DNA of 64,000 bases from Triticum aestivum (GCF_018294505.1 NC_057802.1:314826209-314890208); one strand, 5' to 3'. Positions 1 to 12,100 are shown, counted from the first letter of the stretch. Notes: generated by a model from the letters alone, not told the origin. A program made the numbers and translations.

Positions 1-1
1 A

Positions 2-3000
2 GACCATGAAAATGATATGTTTATGAATGAAAGAAGGGAAATAGATGAAGTATTCTTTAAATAGGAACCCATCCTGAAACACAACTTGCCTGTTGAAATC
101 CTAGGGGATCCTCCTCCACCCAAGGGTGATCCCATGTTTGAGCTTAAACCGTTACCTGATACTCTTAAATATGCTTATCTTGATGAGAAAAAGATATATC
201 CTGTTATTATTAGTGCTAACCTTTCAGAGCATGAAGAAGAGAGATTATTGAAAACTCTGAAGAAGCACTATGCTGCTATTGGATATACTCTTGATGATCT
301 TAAGGGCATTAGTCCCACTCTATGTCAACACAAAATAAATTTGGAGAAAGATGCCAAACCAGTTCGTGATCACCAACGACGGCTGAATCCTAAGATGGAA
401 GAAGTGGTAAGAAAGGAAATAATAAAGCTTCTTGAGGCAGGTATAATCTATCCCGTTGCTGATAGTCAATGGGTAAGTCATGTCCATTGTGTCCCTAAGA
501 AAGGAGGTATTACTATCATCCCTAATGATAAAGATGAATTGATTCCGCAAAGAATTATTACAGGTTATAGGATGGTAATTGATTTCCGCAAATTAAATAA
601 GGCTACTAAAAATATCATTACCCCTTACCTTTTATTGATCAAATGCTAGAAAGATTATCCAAACATACACATTTTTGCTTTCTAGATGGTTATTCTGGTT
701 TCTCTCAAATACCTGTGTCAGCCGATGATCAATCAAAGACCACTTTTACTTGCCCTTTCGGTACTTTTGCTTATAGACGTATGCCTTTTGCTTTATGTAA
801 TGCACCTGCTACCTTTCAAAGATGCATGATGGCTATATTCTCTGACTTTTGTGAAAAGATTTGTGAGGTTTTCATGGACGATTTCTCCGTCTATGAATCC
901 TCTTTTGATGATTGCTTGAGCAACCTTGATCTAGTTTTGCAGAGATGTGAAGACACTAACCTTGTCTTGAATTGGGAGAAGTGCCACTTTATGGTTAATG
1001 AAGGTATTGTCTTGGGGCACAAAATTTCTGAAAGAGGTACTGAAGTTGATAAAGCCAACGTTGATGCTATTGAAAAGATGCCATGTCCCAAGGACATCAA
1101 AGGTATAAGAAGTTTCCTTGGTCATGTCGGTTTTTATATTAGGTTCATTAAGGACTTCTCAAAAATTTCTCGGCCTCTGGCTAATTTATTACAAAAAGAT
1201 ATACCATTTGTCTTTGATGATGATTGTGTAGAAGCATTTAAAATACTTAAGAAAGCATTGATTTCTGCACCTATCGTTCAGCCACCTGATTGGAATTTAC
1301 CCTTTGAAATCATGTGTGATGCTAGTGATTATGTTGTAGGTGATGTTATAGGGCAAAGAGTTGATAAGAAATTAAATGTTATTCAATATGCTAGTAAAAC
1401 TCTAGACAATGCTCAGAGAAATTATGCTACTACTGAAAAGGAATTCTTAGCAGTTGTATTTGCTTGTGATAAGTTCAGGCCCTATATTGTTGATCCTAAA
1501 GTAACTATTCACACTGATCATGCTGCTATTAAATACCTTATGGAAAAGAAAGATGCTAAACCTAGACTTATTAGATGGGTTCTCTTGCTACAAGAATTTG
1601 ATTTACATATTGTTGATAGAAAGGGAGCTGAGAACCCCGTTGCAGGCAACTTGTCTAGGTTAGAAAATGTTCTTGATGACCCACTACCTATTGATGATAG
1701 CTTTCCTGATGAACAATTAAATGTCATAAATGCTACTCGTACTGCTCCATGGTATGCTGGTTATGCTAATTATATTGTTGCAAAATTTATACCACCTAGT
1801 TTCACATACCAGCAAAAGAAAAAGTTTTTCTATGACTTGAGACATTACTTTTGGGATGACCCACATCTTTATAAAGAAGGAGTAGATGGTGTTATTAGAC
1901 GTTGTGTACCTAAGCATGAACAGGAACAGATCCTACGCAAGTGTCACTCCGAAGCTTATGGAGGACACCACGCTGGAGATAGAACCGCACATAAGGTATT
2001 GCAATCCGGTTTTTTATTGGCCTACTCTTTTCAAGGACGCCCGTAAGTTTGTCTTATCTTGTGATGAATGTCAAAGAATTGGTAATATTAGTAGACGTCA
2101 AGAAATGCCTAAGAATTATTCACTTGTTATTGAACCATTTGATGTTTGGGGCTTTGATTATATGGGACCTTTTCCTGCCTCTAGTGGATATACACATATT
2201 TTAGTTGCTGTTGATTACGTTACTAAGTGGGTAGAAGCTATTCCAACTAGTAGCGCTGATCATAACACATCTATTAAAATGCTTAAGGAAGTTATTTTTC
2301 CGAGGTTAGGAGTCCCTAGATATTTAATGACTGATGGTGGTTCACAATTTATTCATGGTGCTTTCCGTAAAATGCTTGCTAAGTATGACGTTAATCATAG
2401 AATTGCATCTCCTTATCACCCACAGTCTAGTGGTCAAGTAGAATTGAGTAATAGAGAGCTCAAACTAATTTTGCAAAAGACTGTTAATAGATCTAGAAAG
2501 AATTGGTCCAAGAAACTTGATGATGCATTATGGGCTTATAGAACTGCATACAAAAATCCTATGGGTATGTCTCCGTATAAAATGGTTTATGGAAAAGCAT
2601 GTCACTTACCTCTCGAACTAGAACACAAGGCATTTTGGGCCATTAAAGAGCTCAATTATGATTTCAAACTTGCCGGTGAGAAGAGGTTATTTGACATTAG
2701 CTCAATTGATGAATGGAGAACCCAAGCCTATGAAAATGCCAAGTTGTTTAAAGAAAAAGTTAAAAGATGGCATGACAAAAGAATACAAAAGCGTGAGTTT
2801 AATGTAGGTGATTATGTATTGCTATACAACTCTCGTTTAAGATTTTTTGCAGGAAAACTTCTCTCTAAATGGGAAGGTCCTTACGTTATCGAGGAGGTCT
2901 ATCGTTCAGGTGCCATAAAAATCAACAACTTCGAAGGCACAAATCCGAAGGTGGTGAACGGCCAAAGAATCAAACATTATATCTCAGGTAATCCTATAAA

Positions 3001-3088
3001 TGTTGAAACCAATGTTATTGAAACCGTAACCCCGGAGGAACACATAAGAGACACTTTCCAGAATGTTTTAGACTCCGAAAAGGAATAG
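2..3088 (+). pseudogene. gypsy pol (RT-RNase H-integrase), disrupted
   Basis: This is the polyprotein that copies element RNA into DNA and inserts it into the genome. The open frame runs in from the left edge and meets TAG at 62-64. The RT core has the VFMDDFSVY active-site box near 870-895. RNase H follows with TDHAAIKYL near 1515-1541. The integrase zinc finger (HH near 1965-1975, then CDEC near 2060) precedes the catalytic core, with D in [13 protein letters not shown] (about 2140-2175), D in MTDGGSQF (about 2330) and E in [12 protein letters not shown] (about 2425). A one-base loss near 605-612 and an extra T in the T run 2010-2015 break the frame, so the product is read in three pieces. 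In the RNase H tail the usual D of the VADNLSR-type motif is G (VAGNLSR). Stop is at 3086-3088. Confidence 0.92.
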
Positions 3089-3414
3089 GTATGTGGTACG
3101 GTATGTAAACCGACTCCAAAACAGTTCTAATGGCAATTTTTCTCCGTTTTGGAATATTTAGGAAAATAGAAAAATAAGAAGCAGTCCGGAAAGGACACGA
3201 GGGCTCCACAAGGGTGGAGGGCGTGCCCTACCCACCTGGGCGCGCCCCCTGCCTTGTGGGCACCTTGTGCGCTCTCCGGACTCCGTTTTCTTGCACGATA
3301 CGTATTTTAGTCGGTAAAAATTCATTGTATAATCCCCCGAAGGTTTTGACTCCTGTATCACGCAAATATCCTCTGGATTTGTTTTGAGCTGTTGCTACAG
3401 CAGATTAGAGCAAG
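3089..3414 (+). other. spacer with GC-rich palindromic cassette
   Basis: Non-coding stretch between the integrase stop and the accessory ORF. From about 3190 to 3265 it holds a GC-rich, partly self-complementary block (cacgagg ... gggcgcgcccc ... ccttgtggg). It closely resembles a block in this element's own LTR (about 5740-5805) and blocks in the other gypsy LTRs of the window. No gene is seen. Confidence 0.6.
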
Positions 3415-3840
3415 ATGTCTTCTCAGGATTCCGACGGAGAGAGCTATGTCTCCCACCTCATTGCTTACCCAAAGACCTATGGGGATATATCTCCTTATGG
3501 TCGAACTACGGATGAGGAGGAGGATGCTCAGTTGATGAGGATCAATGATTTAAGTTCGGAGGAGGAGGATGTCCCTCTACCTCAACCTGGGGATATGCAC
3601 GTGAAGTTCAAGAAATCTAGTCTCCCTAAGAGGGCTAAACAATCTAACAACTGATCTATTCCTTCTCGTTTTCGGCAGAAAAGCAAAGGAGATTTATGTG
3701 ACAAGATCTTGAAGCTGGAGTCGGAGGTCGATGATCTAAAGGAGGAAATTGCTCTCCTCAATTACAATATGAAGAAGCTGAAAGCACAATCCACATCATC
3801 AACAACTCCACCACCTTCCTCACCAGCAAAGGAGATATAA
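3415..3840 (+). pseudogene. accessory ORF of the gypsy element, acidic then coiled-coil, one internal stop
   Basis: The product is not recognised. ATG at 3415 opens 79 codons rich in D/E (DEEEDAQ and SSEEEDV runs) and ending in a basic patch (KFKKSSLPKRAKQ). TGA at 3652-3654 interrupts the frame. The same frame then stays open to TAA at 3838-3840 and reads as a leucine/glutamate heptad stretch (KILKLESEVDDLKEEIALL), typical of a coiled coil, followed by a Ser/Thr/Pro tail. The intact ancestor would be about 141 residues. No signal peptide or membrane helix is visible, so an envelope-like role is not supported. Its place downstream of integrase in sense orientation matches the late ORF of Athila-type elements. 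Confidence 0.6.
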
Positions 3841-3875
3841 TCATATGGGTATGGGCACTCCCCTTGGCAACTGCC

Positions 3876-3894
3876 AAGCTTGGGGGAGGTGCCC
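3876..3894 (+). promoter_or_regulatory. internal polypurine-tract-like motif
   Basis: AAGCTTGGGGGAG at 3876-3888 is identical over 13 bases to the true polypurine tract next to the 3' LTR (5454-5466). It sits 36 bases after the accessory ORF and is flanked by complementary blocks (ccccttggc ... gccaag ... ggtgcccc) that could fold. It could prime plus-strand synthesis internally or be part of a structured RNA element. This is inference. Confidence 0.45.
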
Positions 3895-4908
3895 CGGTAT
3901 CGTATCATCATCACACTCCTATCTTTACCATTTTTCTTAGTTCGATCCTTTTAGTAATATCTTGATCTAGTAGAATAAAGTTTTGGTATGATCTAGTTTT
4001 GAGTTTTGCTTTATGTTCCCTCTTTGTAATCAAGTCCATGAGCTATATAATAAAGATTAGTGTTGAGTCAAGGGCTTGATTATTTTGCTATGATCTTGAG
4101 TGAATAAAAGAGAAGAGAAAAAGAATAAAAAGAAGCAAAGAGATCATATTGATCTTATGGAGATTAATGACTTCACATAGAAAGAGTATGATGATTAAAA
4201 ATTGTTGAGAGTTGACAAACTTAGTTTTGGTCATCGTTGCAATTAATAGGAAGTAATAAAGAAAGAGAGGTTTCACATATAAATATACTATTGTGGACAT
4301 CTTTTATGATTGGGAGCACTCATTAAAATATGACATGCTAAAGAGTTGATGTTGGACTAGGAAGACAACGTAATGGGTTATGTTTTCTTATATCTGAGAT
4401 AAAGTATATTGTCATGGATCATCCAACATGTTGAGCTTGCCTTTCCCCCTCATGATAGCCAAATTCTTTGCACCAAGTAGAGATACTACTTGTGCTTCCA
4501 AATACCCTTAAACCCAGTTTTACCATGAGAGTCCACCATATCTACCTATGGATTGAGTAAGATCCTTCAAGTAAGTTGTCATCGGTGCAAAGCAATAAAA
4601 ATTGCTCTCTAAATATGTATGATTGATTGGTGTGGAGGAAATAAGCTTTATACGATCTTGTGATGTGGAAGAAATAAAAGCGACGGACTGCATAATAAAG
4701 GTCCATATCACAAGTGGCAATATAAAGTGACGTTCTTTCGCATTAAGATTTTGTGCATCCAACCCTGAAAGCGCATGGCAACCTCTGCTTCCCTCTGCGA
4801 AGGGCCTATCTTTTACTTTTATCTTCTACCTTGTGCAAGAGTCATGGTGATCTTCACCTTTCCTTTTTACATTTTATCCTTTGGCAAGCACAGTATGTTG
4901 GAAAGATC

Positions 4909-4911
<3 letters not shown>
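3895..4911 (+). other. AT-rich 3' untranslated spacer of the gypsy element
   Basis: No credible ORF. The sequence is AT-rich and continuous in character with known long 3' spacers of Athila-type elements. I see no inserted element boundaries in it. Confidence 0.5.

Positions 4912-4992
<81 letters not shown>
4912..4992. repeat. (AT)n microsatellite
   Basis: An uninterrupted run of about 40 AT dinucleotides. It creates long spurious Ile-Tyr ORFs on both strands. The length is likely to vary between individuals and between assemblies. Confidence 0.98.
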
Positions 4993-4995
<3 letters not shown>

Positions 4996-5453
4996 GGATG
5001 TAAGTTGGCATGAACTATTATTGTTGACATTACCCTTGAGGTAAAAGGTTGGGAGGCGAAACTATAAGCCCCTATCTTTCTCTGTGTCCGATTAAAACTC
5101 CGTAACCACAAGTATTGCGTGAGTGTTAGCAATTATGAAAGACTAAATGATTTATGTGGACTTGCTAAAAAGCTCTGACATAGGCTCTTTCTAATGTTAT
5201 GATAAATTGCAATTGCTTCAATGACTGAGATTATAGTTTGTTAGTTCTCAATAAAGTTTCTGATTCATACTTTGCATTGTGAATAGATTATCACTTGAGC
5301 ATAGGAAATCATATGACAATATCCATATATGTTGCTGTTATAAGATTAATCATGATGCCCTCATGTCTGTATTTTATTTTATCGACACCTCTACCTCTAA
5401 ACATGTGGACATATTTATCGTTTTCGGCTTACGCTTGAGGACAAGCGAGGTCT

Positions 5454-5467
5454 AAGCTTGGGGGAGT
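5454..5467 (+). promoter_or_regulatory. polypurine tract of the gypsy element
   Basis: AAGCTTGGGGGAGT lies immediately before the TGATACG start of the 3' LTR. This is the expected position and composition for the plus-strand primer. Confidence 0.85.
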
Positions 5468-7083
5468 TGATACGTCCATTTTGCATCATGCTTTTATATT
5501 GATATTTATTGCATTATGGGCTGTTATTACACATTATGTCACAATACTTATGCCTATTCTCTCTTATTTTACAAGGTTTACATAAGGAGGGAGAATGTCG
5601 GCAGCTGGAATTCTGGGCTGGAAAAGGAGCAAATATTAGAGACCTATTCTACACAACTCCAAAAGTCCGGAAACTCCACAAAAGTTATTTTTGGAAATAA
5701 TAAAAAATACTGAGCGGAAGAAATACCAGAGGGGGCCCACACCCTGGCCACGAGGGTGGGGGGCGCGCCCTACCCCCTGGGCGCGCCCCCTGCCTCGTGG
5801 GCCCCCTGTTGGCCCTCCGGTGCCCATCTTCTACTATATGAAATCTTTCGTCCGAGAACAAATCATAAGCAAGCTTTCGGGACGAGACTCCGCCGCCACG
5901 AGGCGGAACCTTGGCGGAACCAATCTAGGGCTCCGGCAGAGCTGTTCTGCCGGGGACACTTCCCTCCGGGAGGGGGAAATCATCGCCATCGTCATCACCA
6001 ACGCTCCTCTCATCGGGAGAGGGCAATCTCCATCAACATCTTCACCAGCACCATCTCCTCTCAAACCCTAGTTCATCTCTTGTATCCAATTCTTGTCTCC
6101 AAGTCTGGGATTGGTACCTGTAGGTTGCTAGTAGTGTTGATTACTCCTTGTAGTTGATGCTAGTTGGTTTATTTGGTGGAAGATCATATGTTCAGATCCT
6201 ATATGCATATTAATACTCCTCTGATTATGAACATGAATGTGCTTTGTGAGTAGTTACGTTTGTTCCTGAGGACATGGGAGAAGTCTTGCTATTGGTAGTC
6301 ATGTGAATTTGGTATTCGTTCGATATTTTGATGAGATGTATGTTGTCTATCCTCTAGTGGTGTTATGTGAACGTCGACTACATGACACTTCACCATTATT
6401 TGGGCCTAGAGGAAGGCATTGGGAAGTAATAAGTAGATTATGGGTTGCTAGAGTGACAGAAGCTTAAACCCTAGTTTATGCGTTGCTTCGTAAGGGGCTG
6501 ATTTGGATCCACATGTTTCATGCTATGGTTAGGTTTACCTTAATACTTCTTTTGTAGTTGCGGATGCTTGCAATAGGGGTTAATCATAAGTGGGATGCTT
6601 GTCCAAGTAAGGACAGCACCCAAGCACCGGTCCACCCACATATCAAATTATCAAAGTACCGAACGCGAATCATATGAACGTGATGAAAACTAGCTTGACG
6701 ATAATTCCCATGTGTCCTCGGGAGCGCTTTTCCTTATATAAGAGTTTGTCCAGGCTTGTCCTTTGCTACAAAAAGGATTGGGCCACCTTGCTGCACTTTA
6801 TTTACTTTTGTTACTTGTTGCTCGGTACAGTTTATCTTATCACAATACTATCTGTTACCTATAATTTCAGTGCTTGCAGAGAATACCTTGCTGAAAACCG
6901 CTTATCATTTCCTTCTGCTCCTCGTTGGGTTCAACACTCTTACTTATCGAAAGGACTACGATAGATCCCCTATACTTGTGGGTCATCAAAAACCGCTTCT
7001 CATTTCCTTCTGCTCCTCGTTGGGTTCGACACTCTTACTTATCGAAAGGACTACAATAGATCCCCTATACTTGTGGGTCATCA
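5468..7083 (+). repeat. 3' LTR of the gypsy element
   Basis: The LTR starts TGATACGTCC directly after the polypurine tract and ends ...TGGGTCATCA, within TG...CA rules. It holds a GC-rich palindromic cassette at about 5733-5822. A TATA-like stretch is possible near 5833, just downstream of the cassette. The last 95 bp are present twice in tandem (see the repeat entry). The short ORFs in it are not supported as genes. Confidence 0.88.
6894..7083 (+). repeat. 95-bp tandem duplication of the LTR 3' terminus
   Basis: Two adjacent copies with a period of 95 bases each run from AAAACCGCTT to TGGGTCATCA (6894-6988 and 6989-7083). They differ at only a few positions (for example ttatc/ttctc, ttcaac/ttcgac, ctacga/ctacaa). 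Both copies end in the canonical LTR terminus. Confidence 0.9.
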
Positions 7084-7361
7084 AAAATGGACGGGGTGCA
7101 CAGGTTCACTAGTGGCATCTCTCTCTCAAGCAAGCAATGGTATGAACAAATTACTGTTTGGCAATTGACATAATAGTAGGAATTTATAACTATAACCATT
7201 AATGGCATAAGCTCATATAGGTATTACGTCTGTGATAAGTAGACTGTTAAACTTATTGAAGTCTACTACTATTACTCTAGCCCAAGACCGCTATCCAGCA
7301 TGCATGTCAAAGTATTAAGTTTGCAAGAAACAGAGTAACACAATAAGTAAGATGACATAAT
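7084..7361. mobile_element. old LTR fragment, left part (split by the copia element)
   Basis: Non-coding. Read across the copia insertion, gatgacataat continues directly into gtaaacaagaag at 15418, so 7084-7361 and 15418-15788 were once one segment. Its wording resembles LTRs of Triticeae gypsy elements read on the minus strand (family memory, not a search). No intact ends remain. Confidence 0.55.
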
Positions 7362-9111
7362 TGTTGGGGAACGTAGCAATAATTCAAAATTTTCCTACGT
7401 GTCACCAAGACCAATCTAGGAGATGCTAGCAATGAGAGAGAGGGAGTGCATCTTCATACCCTTGAAGATCGCTAAGCGGAAGCGTTACAAGAACGCGGTT
7501 GATGGAGTCGTACTTGCGGCGATTCAAATCGCGGAAGATCCGATCTAGCGCCGAACGGACGGCGCCTCTGTGTTCAACACACGTACAGCCCGGGGACGTC
7601 TCCTCCTTCTTGATCCAGCAAGGGGAGAGGAGAAGTTGAGGGAGAACTCCAGCAGCACGACGACATGGTGGCAATGGAGCTCGTGGTTCTCTGGCAGAGC
7701 TTCGCTAAGCACTACGGAGGAGAAGGAGGAGGTGTATGAGGAGGGAGGGTTGCGCCAGGGAAGAGGTGCGGCTGCCCTCCCACCCCTCCACTATATATAG
7801 GGCAAGGGGAGAGGGGGAGGCGCCCTAGAGTTTCCCCTAGGGGGTGGCGACCAAGCACATTGGATCTCCCTAGGGAAAATCCTAGGGATACTTGCCCCCC
7901 AAGCCAAGCAGGTGGAGGCTTGTCTCCCAAGCCAGGTGGAGGCGCCCCACCTCCCCAAGTAACGTGGGAAAGGGTGTGGGGGGCGCACCACCCCTTAGTG
8001 AGCTGGTTTGCCCCTTCCCCTTTGGCCCATGAGGCCCTCCAACACTTGTCGGGGCTCCCGAAACACCTTTCGGTCATGCTGGCCATAGCCTGGTACCCCC
8101 GGAACACTTCCGGACTCCAATACCCTTCGTCCAATATATCGATCTTCACCGCCGGACCATTCCGGAACTCCTCGTGATGTCCGGGATCTCATCCGGGACT
8201 CGGAACAACCTTCGGTAACCACATACTATTTCCCATAACAACTCTAGCGTTACCGAACCTTAAGTGTGTAGACCCTACGGGTTCGGGAACCATGCAGACA
8301 TGACCGAGACACCTCTCCGGCCAATAACCAATAGCAGGATCTGGATACCCATATTGGCTCCCACATGTTCCATGATGATCTCATCGGATGAACCACGATG
8401 TCGGGGATTCAATCAATCTCGTATACAATTCCCATTGTCCATCGGTATGTTACTTGCCCGAGATTCGATCGCCGGTATCCCAATACCTCGTTCAACCTCA
8501 TTACCGGCAAGTCACTTTACTCATTCCGTAACGCATGATCCTGTGGCTAACTCATTAGTCACATTGAGCTCATTATGATGATGCATTACCGAGTGGGCCC
8601 AGAGATACCTCTCCGTCATACGGAGTGACAAATCCCAGTCTCGATTCGTGCCAACCCAACAGACACTTTCGGAGATACCTGTAGTGCACCTTTATAGCCA
8701 CCCAGTTACGTTGTGACGTTTGATACACCCAAAGCATTCCTACGGTATCTGGGAGTTGCACAATCTCATGGTCTAAGGAAATGATACTTGACATTAGAAA
8801 AGCTCTAGCAAACGAACTACACGATCTTGTGCTATGCTTAGGATTGGGTCTTGTCCATCACATCATTCTCCTAATGATGTGATCCCGTTATCAATGACAT
8901 CCAATGTCCATGGTCAGGAAACCATAACCATCTATTGATCAACGAGCTAGTCAACTAGAGGCTTACTAGGGACATGTTGTGGTCTATGTATTCACACATG
9001 CATTACGGTTTCCAGTTAATACAATTATAGCATGAACAATAGACAATTATCATGAACAAGGAAATACAATAATAACCATTTTATTATTGCCTCTAGGGCA
9101 TATTTCCAACA
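7362..9111 (-). repeat. 3' LTR (left) of the first copia element
   Basis: Full-length LTR, 1750 bp, bounded by tgttgggg on the left and atttccaaca on the right. It differs from its partner at roughly 17 positions over the shared last 1063 bp (by eye). It retains the 532 bp missing from the partner (7517-8048). Confidence 0.92.
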
Positions 9112-12100
9112 GTCTCCCAGTTGCACTAGAGTCAATAATCTAGTTCACATCACCATGTGATTAACACTCAAAGTTCTAGGGTTTGATCATGTTATGCTTA
9201 CGATAGAGGTTTTAGTCAATGAGTCTGCAACATTCAGATCCGTGTGTGCTTTACAAATCTCTATGTCATCTTGTAGATGCAGCTACCACGCGCTACTTGG
9301 AGCTGTTCCAAATAACTGCTCTACTATACGAATCCGGTTTACTACTCAGAGTCATCCGGATTAGTGTCAAAGTTTGCATCGTCATAACCCTTTACGACGA
9401 ACTCTTTTACCACCTCCATAATCGAGAAAATTCCTTAGTCCACTAGTTACTAAGGATAAGTTCGACCGCTGTCATGTGATCCATTCCTGGATCACTATTG
9501 TACCCCTTGACTAACTTAGGGCAAGGCACACTTCAGGTGCGATACACAGCATAGCATATTGTAGAGCCTACGTCTAAAGCATAGGGGACGACCTTCGTCC
9601 TTTTTCTCTCTTCTGCCGTGGTCAGGTCTTGAGTCTTACTCAATAGTCACACCTTGTAACACAGCCAAGAACTCCTTCTTTGCTGATCTATTTTGAACTC
9701 CTTCAAAATCTTGTCATGGTATGTATTCATTTGAATGTACTATTGAGCGCTTTTGATCTATCCTTATAGATCTTGATGCTCAATGTTCAAGTAGCTTAAT
9801 CCAGGTTTTCCATTGAAAAACACTTTTCAAATAACCCTGTATGCTTTCCAGAAATTCTACATCATTTCTGATCAGCAATATGTTAACAACATATACTCAT
9901 CAAAAATTCTATAGTGCTCCCACTCACTTCTTTGGAAATATAAGTTTCTCATAAACTTGTATAAACCCAAAATCTTTGATCAACTCATCAAAGCGTACAT
10001 TCCAACTCCGAGATGCTTACTCCAGTCCTTAGAAGGATTGCTGGAGCTTTGCATACTTGTTAGCATCTTTCAGGATTGACAAAACCATCTGGTTGTATCA
10101 CATACAACCTTTCCTTAAGAAAATCGTTGAGGAAACAATGTTTTGACATCCTATCTGCAAGATTTCATAAATAATGCAGTAACTACTAATATAGTTCCAA
10201 CAGACTCTTAGCATCGCTACGAGTGAGAAAATCTCATCGTAGTCAACTCCTTGAACTTGTCTGAAAATATCTTAACGACAAGTCGAGCTTTCTTAATGGT
10301 GATACTTACCATCATTGTATGTCTTCCCTTTTAAAATCCATGTGTACCCAACAGCCTTACGACCATCAAGTAGTTCTTTCAAAGTCTATACTTTGTTTTC
10401 ATACATGGATCCTCTCGGTTTTATGGCCTCAAGCCATTCGTCGGAATCCGGGCCCACCATCGCTTCTCCATAGCTCGTAGGTTCATTGTTGTCTAGCAAC
10501 ATGACTTCCAAGACAGGATTACATACCACTCTGAAGTAGTACGCATCCTTGTCGTCCTACGAGGTTTGGTAGTGACTTGATCCGAAGTTTCATGATCACT
10601 ATCATAAGCTTCCACTTCAATTGGTGTAGGTGCCACAGGAACAACTTCTTGTGCCCTGCTACACACTAGTTGAAGTGACGGTTCAATAACCTCATCAAGT
10701 CTCCACCATCCTCCCACTCAATTCTTTCGAGAGAAACTTTTCCTCGAGAAAGGACCTGTTTGTAGAAACAATCACCTTGCTTCCGGATCTGAAATAGGAG
10801 GTATACCCAACTGTTTTGGGTCTTCTATGAAGATGCATTTATCCGCTTTGGGTTCGAGCTTATCAGCCTGAAACTTTTTCACATAAGCGTCGCAGCCCCA
10901 AACTTTTAAGAGACGACAACTTAGGTTTCTCTAAACCATAGTTCATACGGTGTCGTCTCAACGGAATTGCGTGGTGCCCTATTTAAAGTGAATGCGGTTG
11001 TCTCTAATGCCTAACCCATAAACGATAGTGGTAATTCGATAAGAGACATCATGGTATGCACCATATCCAATAGGGTGCAGTTATGATGTTCGGACACACC
11101 ATCACACTATGGTGTTCCAGGCGGTATTAGTTGTGAAACAATTTCCACAATGTCTTAATTGTGTGCCAAACTCGTAACTCAGATATTCATCTCTATGATC
11201 ATATCATAGACATTTTATCCTCTTGTCACGACGATCTTCAACTTCACTATGAAATTACTTGAACCTTTCAATAATTCAGACTTGTGTTTCATCAAGTAAA
11301 TCTACTCAGCATCTACTCAAATCATCTGTGAAGTAAGAACATAACGATATCCACTGCGTGCCTCAGCACTCAATGGATTGCACACATCAAAATATATTAC
11401 TTCCAACAAGTTGCTCTCTTGTTCCATCTCACTGAAAACGAGGCCTTTCAGTCATCTTGCCCATGTGGTATGATTTGCATGTCTCAAGTGATTCAAAATC
11501 AAGTGAGTCCAAATGATCCATCTGTATGGAGTTTCTTCATGCATATATACCAATAGACATGGTTCGATGTCTCAATCTTTTCAAAAACGAGTGAGTCCAA
11601 AGATCCATCAACATGGAGCTTCTTCATGCGTTTTATCCCAATATGACTCAAATAGCAGTGCCACAAGTATGTGGTACTATCATTACTATCTTATATCTTT
11701 TGCATGAACATGTGTATCACTACGATCGAGATTCAATAAACCATTTATTTTATGTGCAAGACCATTGAAGGTATTATTCAAATAAAAAGAGTAACCATTC
11801 TTCTTCTTAAATGAACAACATAATCCAATCATGTCTATGCTCAACGTAAACACCAAATAACAATTATTTAGGTTTAACACCAATCTCGATGGTAGAGGGA
11901 GCATGCGATGCTTGATCACATCAACCTTGGAAACACTTCCAACACATATCGTCATCTCACTTTTAGCTAGTCTCCGTTTATTCCGCATCTTTTATTTCGA
12001 GTTACTAACACTTAGCAACCGAACCGGTATCTAATACCTTGGTGCTACTAGGAGTACTAGTAAAGTACACATTAATATAATGTATATCCAATATACTTCT

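Larger units (their letters stand above)
1..7083 (+). mobile_element. 3' part of a Ty3/gypsy (Athila-type) LTR retrotransposon
   Basis: The window opens inside pol. In order it shows reverse transcriptase, RNase H, integrase, an accessory coiled-coil ORF, a long AT-rich spacer, a polypurine tract (5454-5467) and the 3' LTR (5468-7083). The 5' LTR, gag and protease lie outside the window. The gene order RT-RH-INT places it in Ty3/gypsy. The absence of a chromodomain and the presence of a late accessory ORF fit the Athila branch (family knowledge). The copy is dead: pol has one in-frame stop and two frameshifts. The 5' target duplication cannot be checked here. Confidence 0.9.

Noticed and set aside
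3415..3840. Envelope-like protein
   Set aside because: No signal peptide, no transmembrane helix and too short; kept only as an accessory ORF.
4753..5132. Long Ile-Tyr ORFs on both strands
   Set aside because: Produced by the AT microsatellite at 4912-4992.
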